Source of the DNA: Candidatus Poribacteria bacterium
GTDB lineage: Bacteria; Poribacteria; WGA-4E; WGA-3G
Direction of reading: 5' to 3'
Length of the DNA stretch: 35,328 nt
NCBI GenBank assembly: GCA_022823085.1
Contig: JAJDXV010000166.1
Span: forward strand, 1-35,328
The notes beneath the pieces were generated by a model. The model made no database searches. It saw only the letters and a program-made list of their open reading frames with translations, and had not been told where the DNA came from. The position numbers and the translations under genes are program-made. The number at the start of each line of letters is the position of its first letter. The stretch's first letter is position 1. Shown here in pieces: positions 8,012-14,105 of the stretch.

Positions 8012-8060
8012 AACTTATAACTTATAACTTATAACTTATAACTTATAACTTATAACTTAT
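8012..8060. repeat. Heptamer tandem repeat (AACTTAT)7
   Basis: Seven perfect consecutive copies of AACTTAT end two bases before the stop codon of the TVP38-like gene. A low-complexity array like this is prone to slippage, and the number is likely to vary between strains. Confidence 0.9.
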
Positions 8061-8062
8061 AA

Positions 8063-8755
8063 CTATTTCCGTATTACCCATTTTACCACTGAAATCGCGA
8101 TAACGATAGCAAAAACGAGAAATATCCATTGGATGTGTGGCGATGCGGTCTCACCTAAATAAGAATAAACCAAGGTCGCGGGCATCTGACCGACACCGGT
8201 GGCGATCCAAAAACCGAGAAATCGCATCCGAGTCGCGCCCGCAAAATAGCTGACAACATCAAAAGAGATGAACGGCATCAAGCGAGCAACAAGGATCGCA
8301 TAAGGACCATACTTTTCAAAGAAGTCGTTCGTTTTATCAACGACCGGTTGGCTCACGAGTTGTGTTATACGTTGGATACCGAGGGCGCGGGCAATATAGA
8401 AACAGAGTGTGGCACCGACCATCGAACTGCTCCACGATAAGAGTGAACCCCACCAGAACCCGAAAAGCGTGCCGTTCGCGAAGGTAATCAGGAACGCCGG
8501 CAGCGGTGCGATTACGCTCTGGAATACCATGAGAATCGCCGATACGATAGGTGCAAGTGCGCCATAACTCGCGATGTACGTCCGGGCAGTCTCAATACTC
8601 TGAAAGGCGGCGGTGAGCTCACTGAGATACTCCCACACGCGTTTAGGGTAGCCCGCTAAAACGATTCCCCCTGTTAATACGATTAGCAGCACGAGAACAC
8701 GCCACTTTTTATTCATAGCAACGGAACGAAGCCTGTTTAATATTTTAGTTTGCAT
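8063..8755 (-). CDS. TVP38/TMEM64 (VTT/DedA-like) membrane protein
   Basis: A 230-residue integral membrane protein. A first helix is at about 19-38. The conserved VTT core follows, with the hallmark segments FANGTLFGFWWGSLLSWSSS, the FFEKYGPYAILVARLMPF amphipathic stretch, and a late helix (FWIATGVGQMPATLVYSYLG). VTT/DedA proteins are lipid scramblase- or transporter-like inner-membrane proteins involved in membrane homeostasis. It lies 27 bp after the hydroxyacyl-CoA dehydrogenase gene on the same strand and may share its transcript. The start ATG is followed by a basic segment and then the helix. A second in-frame ATG 13 codons later is also possible. Confidence 0.88.
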   Translation of the reverse strand: MQTKILNRLRSVAMNKKWRVLVLLIVLTGGIVLAGYPKRVWEYLSELTAAFQSIETARTYIASYGALAPIVSAILMVFQSVIAPLPAFLITFANGTLFGFWWGSLLSWSSSMVGATLCFYIARALGIQRITQLVSQPVVDKTNDFFEKYGPYAILVARLMPFISFDVVSYFAGATRMRFLGFWIATGVGQMPATLVYSYLGETASPHIQWIFLVFAIVIAISVVKWVIRK

Positions 8756-8782
8756 GTATGATAGCAGAACGGCGTCTGCCTG

Positions 8783-9721
8783 CTATTTTTCTTTTACTTG
8801 CTGTATGAGTGCGTGATTCATTCGGTCTCGGAGTTCTTCTATTTTCTCGTCTGTCCAACGATAGAACCCCTCTTTAGATTTTACGCCGAGTTTACCGGAT
8901 TCGACCATCTGTCGGAGGAGTGGATTGATGTCAGACGAACTGTTGAGATCCTTATAGAGTTCTTCAAAGGCGGCAAGTACGAGGTCCCAGCCTGCGAGTT
9001 CAAAGACCTCAAACGGCCCGGCGACGCTGAGTCTACGTCCGAAACTGTTCCGCACGACGAGATCAACGGTTTCCGCACTCGCGATGCCCTGTTCGACAAT
9101 CGCGAACGCTTCGCGAATGAGTGCGGCTTGCAGTCTCGGTCCGACGAAACCGAGTACCTCTTTCTCAATAATCGCGGGTGTCTTCCCGATAGCCGTCAAG
9201 AGGTCAAACGTCACCGCGACTGTCTCATCGGAGGTCTCAGGGCTGCGAATGAGTTCGACCAACGGAATCAGGTAAGGCGGATTAAAATAGTGCGTATTGA
9301 GTATCTTATCCTTGCGTTCCGCCTTTACACCGATCTGGCTCGGCATTAATGCGGTCGTATTGCTCGCCAAGATTGTGTGCGATGGACAGATTCTGTCTAA
9401 TTCCTCGAATATCTGTTGTTTGAGCGCCAAATCCTCAGTTACGGCTTCGATGACAAAATCGGCATTTTCAGCGACTGTGGACAGTTCGGTGGTCGTCTGT
9501 ATGCGCTGCAGCGTCGGCGCGATATTTTCTTTTGCGATAACCCCGTTTTCAGCAAGTACGCCGAGGTTGCTCTCAATCTGCGTACGTGCTGTTTCGAGGT
9601 GTTCGTCTGTAACGTCTCGGATATGGACGTTATAGCCTGCACTGGCGAACTCCTGCGCGATACCGTGTCCCATCAGTCCTGCCCCGATAACGGCGATCTG
9701 TCTGATCTCATCAACTGTCAT
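8783..9721 (-). CDS. 3-hydroxyacyl-CoA dehydrogenase family protein
   Basis: A 312-residue NAD-dependent dehydrogenase. The N-terminal Rossmann motif is GAGLMGHGIA (13-22), followed by the EAVTEDLALKQQIFEELD segment, the SNTTALMPSQI catalytic Ser/Asn region and HYFNPP with the catalytic histidine, then the VELIRSPET glutamate region. The C-terminal helical domain (FVGPRLQAALIREAF, GPFEVFELAGWDLVL) is complete. It acts on L-3-hydroxyacyl-CoA or a related beta-hydroxy acid; the PYLIPLVEL segment also recalls lambda-crystallin/L-gulonate dehydrogenase relatives, so fatty-acid use is not certain. The usual NRL is PRL here. Its ATG overlaps the rsmI stop codon (ATGA). Confidence 0.88.
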   Translation of the reverse strand: MTVDEIRQIAVIGAGLMGHGIAQEFASAGYNVHIRDVTDEHLETARTQIESNLGVLAENGVIAKENIAPTLQRIQTTTELSTVAENADFVIEAVTEDLALKQQIFEELDRICPSHTILASNTTALMPSQIGVKAERKDKILNTHYFNPPYLIPLVELIRSPETSDETVAVTFDLLTAIGKTPAIIEKEVLGFVGPRLQAALIREAFAIVEQGIASAETVDLVVRNSFGRRLSVAGPFEVFELAGWDLVLAAFEELYKDLNSSSDINPLLRQMVESGKLGVKSKEGFYRWTDEKIEELRDRMNHALIQQVKEK

Positions 9722-10416
9722 CTTTTTTCCTTCCTTCCGGCAATAACGATTGTGAACTCTCCGCGCGGCTCCGTATCACGGAATTTCTGAAGTGCTTCAT
9801 TGACGTTCCCACGGAATATCTCTTCAAACCGTTTCGTTAGTTCACGTGTGACGACGATCTCTCGATTTCCCATCACCTCAAGGACATCTTCAAAGAAACG
9901 GCAAACTCGATATGGGGATTCAAAGAAGATTAACGTCCTCTCCTCGTCGGTGAGTACACTTAATTGACGTTTTCTTTTCCCAGATTTCGGGGAGAGGAAC
10001 CCTTCAAAGGCGAAGTTGTGTAGGGGCAATCCGGCAACAGACGCTGCGGTGATGACGGCTGATGCCCCCGGAATCGGGACGATCAGGATTCCTGCGTCAA
10101 TACAGCCACGCAGGAGCGGATACCCTGGGTCTGAAATGACAGGCGTGCCTGCATCTGAAACGAGGGCGATCGTTTCACCTGTCTTCATGCGATCAATTAG
10201 TTTGTCACATTTTTTTATTTGCTGGTTGCCTTCAAAGTAGCTTGTGAGGGGGGTATGGATGTCGTAGTGTGTTAGGAGGCGACGTGTCTGGCGTGTATCC
10301 TCAGCAGCGATGAGGTCTACCTCCTTGAGGATACGGAGGGCGCGTAGGGTGATATCTTCTAAATTTCCGATCGGGGTGCTAACGAGGTAGAGCGTGCCGA
10401 TGGGTGTGTTTTGCAT
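9718..10416 (-). CDS. rsmI: 16S rRNA (cytidine(1402)-2'-O)-methyltransferase RsmI, short form
   Basis: A 232-residue tetrapyrrole-methylase-fold enzyme. It carries the RsmI signature STPIGNLEDITLRAL at about 9-23, the DTRQTRRLL segment and SDAGTPVISDPGYPL, which forms the SAM-binding face. RsmI methylates the 2'-O of C1402 in 16S rRNA, near the decoding centre. The protein ends at the GEFTIVIAG strand, so the ~50-residue C-terminal helical domain found in the E. coli enzyme (286 aa) is missing. The sequence next to the stop is open dehydrogenase gene, so this is not an obvious frameshift. ATGA overlap joins it to the dehydrogenase. Confidence 0.92.
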   Translation of the reverse strand: MQNTPIGTLYLVSTPIGNLEDITLRALRILKEVDLIAAEDTRQTRRLLTHYDIHTPLTSYFEGNQQIKKCDKLIDRMKTGETIALVSDAGTPVISDPGYPLLRGCIDAGILIVPIPGASAVITAASVAGLPLHNFAFEGFLSPKSGKRKRQLSVLTDEERTLIFFESPYRVCRFFEDVLEVMGNREIVVTRELTKRFEEIFRGNVNEALQKFRDTEPRGEFTIVIAGRKEKR

Positions 10417-10418
10417 TT

Positions 10419-10727
10419 TTAGGCGACTTCAATAGTTTCTTGTGTGTTTAATTTCGGACGCACGCGGATCTCGATATGCTGATCCAATTTTCCCAATAAG
10501 GTGAATAGACAATCAATGGTCAAGTCCTGCAATCGACCGTTTCGGAGTTCTGTCATCTTAGATTTACGTATCCCTAAAAAATTAGCAGCTTCTTTTTCGG
10601 TCATTTTTCGGTCAGCAATTAAGCGATTGATTTTATATGCAAGTTTTGCTTTCGCCAATCTTTCATCGGGGGCGGGAAGCCCTAAATCCTTAAAAACGTT
10701 CCCTGAGCTGAGAGTATAGTCTGCCAT
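10419..10727 (-). CDS. XRE-family helix-turn-helix regulator (orphan antitoxin-like)
   Basis: A 102-residue protein. A helix-turn-helix at about 40-65 is recognisable (KMTEKEAANFLGIRKSKMTELRNGRL), close to the HTH-XRE/HigA-like antitoxins that pair with RelE/HigB-type toxins. The first 30 residues (NVFKDLGLPAPDERLAKAKLAYKI) match that group. No toxin gene lies beside it: downstream at 2 bp is rsmI and upstream is a MITE-1 copy and a plus-strand gene. The start is supported by AAGGA eight bases before ATG. It may be a remnant antitoxin, an antitoxin with the toxin elsewhere, or a regulator recruited to the rsmI group. Confidence 0.8.
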   Translation of the reverse strand: MADYTLSSGNVFKDLGLPAPDERLAKAKLAYKINRLIADRKMTEKEAANFLGIRKSKMTELRNGRLQDLTIDCLFTLLGKLDQHIEIRVRPKLNTQETIEVA

Positions 10728-10816
10728 AATAGGTCCTTGAAGTGATTTGCCATGCGATTGCTCCTTTTACCTATTAGAATAGCAGAAATCGACGACAGCT
10801 GTCAAGTGATTAATTT

Positions 10817-10937
10817 CAGGACTTACGCAATTTTGACTGCAGCCCGTTCTGTTAGATGAGATTTCTCGGAAAACACAGCGTTATAGTGCCACAGGCTAAC
10901 AGCCTATGCTACAAAAGAGCAACATGCGTAAGTCCTA
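10817..10937. mobile_element. MITE-1 intact copy a
   Basis: The element has AGGACTTACGCA at 10818 and TGCGTAAGTCCT ending at 10936, a 12-bp terminal inverted repeat. It is flanked by the 5-bp direct repeat AATTT (10812-10816 and 10938-10942). The central hairpin reads AGGCT-AAC-AGCCT. It lies between the XRE gene and the PorV-like gene, ending 52 bp before the ATG of the latter. No coding capacity. Confidence 0.92.
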
Positions 10938-10989
10938 AATTTTTGATTTCTGCTTGCGATGTTACCGCTTTCATGCTAAATTGTCGGCG

Positions 10990-11790
10990 ATGCGAACCGT
11001 ATATATTTTTTTCTGTTTGTTGTTGATGTGTCCGTTGGTGCTGCACGCGGCGTTGCCGATAGAAGTGTCGCGCCCGCTTTATGTCGGTGCGCGTGCATTA
11101 GCGATGGGAAATGCCTTCACGGCTGTTGCTGACGATGCAAGTGCCGGTTTTTGGAACCCCGCAGGGCTCATCCAATGGCAAGGTGTGAAACTTTTTGGGG
11201 TGAATAAGTTTTACGATCGCGACGATTATCGGTTCGATCCGAAAGGGATCGGCTATAGCTACCGCGGTTATGGTCTGTTCTGGGGCAACAAAATCGCGCT
11301 CGGTGTTGATAGTGGCGTTCCCGATTTCAATTATTACGGCATCGCACGTCAATTCGGATCGTATATCGCTGCAGGATTGAGCCTTAAGTTCAAACGGAGA
11401 CACCCGTCCGATGTCTACCAATTTTTTGGGTATCAGACGAACTACGACATCGGATTGCTTTTCAAACCGCGCCCGCATCTCAAGTTCGGATGCCTTGCAC
11501 AAAATCTCGAAGGGTACGGTATTCAGTGGTTGACACTCGGCACCGCCTACCGTTACGATGCTTACGAATTCTCAGCAGATATTGCGTTCCCAACCGACCG
11601 AACAACGCCAGAGGTGTACATCGGTGCTGAGTGGGATCGGTTCCCTGCTGTTCCTGTCCGACTCGGTTTTTCAAATGGGGCATGGACAGTCGGAATCGGG
11701 GTTGCGTGGAAAGGCATCCATATCGACTATGCCCGAATTTTTGAGAAACCCGCAGCATCGGATTTTATCTCTGCTGAACTCCGATTTTAA
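10990..11790 (+). CDS. PorV/FadL-type outer-membrane beta-barrel protein
   Basis: A secreted protein of 266 residues with a signal peptide (MRTVYIFFCLLLMCPLVLHA). The mature part begins with the hallmark of PorV/PorQ/UPF0164 outer-membrane proteins (GARALAMGNAFTAVADDASA, then FWNPAGL) and continues as amphipathic strands ending in F (SAELRF), as required for barrel insertion. It should lie in the outer membrane and could aid secretion or hydrophobic-compound uptake; in T9SS bacteria PorV partners the secretion machinery. I use the ATG at 10990; a TTG at 10954 would add 12 residues ahead of the signal sequence. The reading frame is on the plus strand, unlike its neighbours. Confidence 0.85.
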   Translation: MRTVYIFFCLLLMCPLVLHAALPIEVSRPLYVGARALAMGNAFTAVADDASAGFWNPAGLIQWQGVKLFGVNKFYDRDDYRFDPKGIGYSYRGYGLFWGNKIALGVDSGVPDFNYYGIARQFGSYIAAGLSLKFKRRHPSDVYQFFGYQTNYDIGLLFKPRPHLKFGCLAQNLEGYGIQWLTLGTAYRYDAYEFSADIAFPTDRTTPEVYIGAEWDRFPAVPVRLGFSNGAWTVGIGVAWKGIHIDYARIFEKPAASDFISAELRF

Positions 11791-11827
11791 ACAGCACAGA
11801 CCCGCAAGATGACTTTGTAAACCCGAC

Positions 11828-12050
11828 AGGACTTACGCAATTTTGACGATAGACTGTTTTATTAGTAGGACTTACGCACTTTTGGCTATAGCGAGTTCTG
11901 TTAGATGAAATTCTTCTGAAAACACAGCGTTCTTGTGTCACAAACTACCTTATTTTTCTCCAATAAGTGCGGGAACCCATATTTGCGGTGTACTTGAAGA
12001 AACACCCCAGCAAAAACCCCAGATGCGCAGTGCGACGTGACGGTTCTGAT
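11828..12050. repeat. Decayed MITE-1 fragments: left end 11828-11863, then a second left end from 11865
   Basis: A truncated left end (AGGACTTACGCAATTTTGAC) is followed directly by another left end (TAGGACTTACGCACTTTT) whose right half departs from the family after the ACACAGCG block. That right half (CTACCTT ... CCAATAAGTGCGG) is shared with the fragment at 16638-16717. No right terminus is present. Between it and the Rpn gene there is a segment resembling the 32-nt insert seen at 17198 and 35277 (CAGATGCGCAGTGCG). Confidence 0.7.
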
Positions 12051-12056
12051 ACGTTC

Positions 12057-13133
12057 TCAAGCGTCTAAGTGTTCTTGAAAGTCGCGAAAACTCTCAACGA
12101 CAGATGCTTCAAGAATGAGTTGCTTGAGCCGGTTGAGGTCCTCAATGGCTTCGAGTGCTCGGGTGAATGTGTCAGCGTCAGCCTCAGGGAATCGTTTGTT
12201 GAGGATCGCGAGTGTGCTTTCGATACTCGTCTGCCGTGCCCCTTGTTCGATGCCTTTCTGAATACCGCGTTGTTCACCACGTTGTTCGCTGATTTCAATG
12301 ATAGAGCCTGTCATGTTTATGATCTCCTCATTCTGTGTATGCTCTTGTCTGAGCACACGAAGTAAGTCTTGATGTTCGCCTGCTTTTCTACGGTGCAGGA
12401 TGAGGTGGAAGAGGTATAAGATGGCGCGCGTATACGCATCTCTGTCCTGTGTGTGCAAGTCCCTGAGTCCGTTTAAAGCGTCAAGGAGAGCTTGCTGCAT
12501 GGCGGATGGATCGGAGTGCTCCTGTCGCAAGACCGTCAACAACCAGCCCAAAGCGTGCCCTGTTTGTGTCAGGTCATCAGGGTCTGTAGCTTTCACATCA
12601 AGGAACAGCGTGTCGAAGGTCGGGACGAACCGTTTCAGGGCTTCAGGGATGTCCATAAGAGCCGTCAGAGAAAACGGAGACTTCCAGGCACCAGTGCCTG
12701 TGTAAAACACGACCGGCACAATCGGAGTCAACCGCCACTCCGCCTTGGAGAGTTTCCCCTCTATCCAAGAGCACCGCTCCTCCATCCATATCTGCGTCAT
12801 GTAAGAGAGCAACCGAAGCTCCATGGACGGGTCTACGCTCGATTGGTGCTCTATGAGGATATAGATGATTACTTCCTCACACTGCTCCGTCGGTTCCCGA
12901 AATGGCACACTGAAGATCATATCCGATTCTTGTGTCCGCAGTTCATCGGAGATGAAACTCCGGTTGAGTTGTTCTACGCGCTCAAAGTCAAGCGCATCGG
13001 CGATCTCACCGGCAAGCATTTCAAGTAACGCTTGGAGGTGTTCGCGCTGACGGATCAACCATTTCGCACTCCTATCGGGGAAGTGGCTGCTTGAGACATT
13101 TGACAACTCTCGAAGGTCTTCTTCTCTGAACAT
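12057..13133 (-). CDS. Rpn-family recombination-promoting nuclease / YhgA-like PD-(D/E)XK protein
   Basis: A 358-residue protein. The nuclease core is visible near the N-terminus as D71 (ESDMIFSVPF) and E95-x-Q97 (YILIEHQSSVD), matching the D-ExQ form of PD-(D/E)XK seen in Rpn/YhgA proteins. The C-terminal part has the typical basic/acidic coiled coil of repeated RGEQRGIQKGIEQGAR and a tail like that of DUF4351 proteins. E. coli Rpn proteins are DNA endonucleases that raise recombination and act as defence or damage factors. The gene stands alone, flanked by MITE-1 copies. Start is an ATG ahead of the conserved N-terminal FREEDLREL. Nuclease activity is inferred from residues. Confidence 0.85.
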   Translation of the reverse strand: MFREEDLRELSNVSSSHFPDRSAKWLIRQREHLQALLEMLAGEIADALDFERVEQLNRSFISDELRTQESDMIFSVPFREPTEQCEEVIIYILIEHQSSVDPSMELRLLSYMTQIWMEERCSWIEGKLSKAEWRLTPIVPVVFYTGTGAWKSPFSLTALMDIPEALKRFVPTFDTLFLDVKATDPDDLTQTGHALGWLLTVLRQEHSDPSAMQQALLDALNGLRDLHTQDRDAYTRAILYLFHLILHRRKAGEHQDLLRVLRQEHTQNEEIINMTGSIIEISEQRGEQRGIQKGIEQGARQTSIESTLAILNKRFPEADADTFTRALEAIEDLNRLKQLILEASVVESFRDFQEHLDA

Positions 13134-13195
13134 GCACCCGCCTTTTCAGACACGCCTGCCCTCCCGGAACGCACGCATCCAACTTATATCTCTAA

Positions 13196-13316
13196 TAGGA
13201 CTTACGCATAATGCTCTTTTGTACCATAAACTGTTAGTTTGTGCTACCAAAACGCTGTGTTTACTGAAACATTTCATCTAACAGAACCACTTATTGTCAA
13301 AAGTGCGTAAGTCCTG
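13196..13316. mobile_element. MITE-1 intact copy b (reverse orientation)
   Basis: Inverted ends AGGACTTACGCA (13197) and GTGCGTAAGTCCT (ending 13315). A perfect 5-bp target duplication TCTAA lies at 13191-13195 and 13317-13321. In the common orientation the central hairpin is AAACT-AAC-AGTTT. Confidence 0.92.
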
Positions 13317-13508
13317 TCTAACTTATACCATAGAGTGTAACACACTTTCACGTCCCTTGTCAAAGAAAAAACACGCCTGGGGTGTGTAAAGTTTTTGGCA
13401 GCATATTCATTTTTTTTCAAAACGGATAGGTTGGCGGGGCTTCTTTTCGGCGTAAAACGATCGTGCCTTGATCGGTCCGGTAACCTTTTTGATAGACCTC
13501 TAACAGTT

Positions 13509-13530
13509 ACTAAAGTTTGGACAATTTTGG
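13509..13530. repeat. Solo MITE-2 end
   Basis: ACTAAAGTTTGGACAATTTT is a clean MITE-2 terminus, but no partner end in opposite orientation occurs before the MITE-1 copy at 13654. It may be a truncated element. Confidence 0.6.
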
Positions 13531-13653
13531 AGTTTTATCTGACTGCTTTGGTCATAGAATCCAAAGGATGCCGAGGCTTTGAAAAAACTACATGATTTAA
13601 AACAACCTCTTTAGTCCCGTAGGGTTTATTTGCTTGGGTGTTTCTTCAGTATG

Positions 13654-13774
13654 TAGGACTTACGCATGCTTCTCTTTTGTAGCATAGACTGTTAGTCTGT
13701 GCCCCAAGAACGCTGTGTTTTCCGAGAAATATCCGCGAAAAAAACTGGCTATCGTCAAAATTGCGTAAGTCCTG
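13654..13774. mobile_element. MITE-1 intact copy c (reverse orientation)
   Basis: AGGACTTACGCA begins at 13655 and TGCGTAAGTCCT ends at 13773. The flanking direct repeat is 6 bp, AGTATG (13648-13653 and 13775-13780). In the common orientation it is nearly identical to copies d and f (23376-23496 and 30234-30355), so these three moved or were copied recently. Confidence 0.92.
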
Positions 13775-13870
13775 AGTATGTTTATAGAATGTGGATGCTT
13801 CCATTCTTTAGTTTCCCCGTAGGGGTGGCATGTGTATCGGGCTATAGATGCAGCACACTCCACTATTCAT

Positions 13871-14087
13871 ACGAAGGTTTAGACAATCTTAAGACAAACA
13901 TGTCGCCCCTACGGGGCTTAGCTTCGCGGGTGATGCTTTTTCTATAAACATACCGCCCCGCTGGGGCTGCCTTTGGTATATCGAAGTTTATTTTTCTGAT
14001 AGTTGCGTTTTTTTCAAAAACTTTCAGAAAAATCAAGATTGCTTGAAAACTGGGCATGAACCTGACAGAGATTGTCCAAACTATAGT
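13871..14087. mobile_element. MITE-2 copy 2 (217 bp)
   Basis: The left end is diverged (AGGTTTAGACAATCTTAAG) and the right end intact (ATTGTCCAAACTATAGT). The interior, with mini-hairpins GCCCC-TAC-GGGGC and GCCCC-GCT-GGGGC, matches copy 1 at 7791-8011 closely in the right half. The right flank reads TAACTTATAAC, like the heptamer repeat beside copy 1. Confidence 0.7.
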
Positions 14088-14105
14088 ATAACTTATAACG
14101 CCTCC

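Larger units (their letters stand above)
13134..14105. other. Gene-free repeat region (972 bp)
   Basis: This gap holds two intact MITE-1 copies (13196-13316 and 13654-13774), a lone MITE-2 end (13509-13530) and a MITE-2 copy (13871-14087), listed separately. The sequence between them (13320-13508 and 13531-13645) shows no gene or strong hairpin to my eye. An A+T-rich run and a palindromic GATCG...CGATC-like patch near 13460 are the only features. Confidence 0.6.

Noticed and set aside
8012..8060. CRISPR array at the heptamer repeats
   Set aside because: Units are 7 bp and directly adjacent with no spacers.
10954..10989. PorV-like start at TTG 10954
   Set aside because: It adds residues ahead of a clean signal peptide at ATG 10990.
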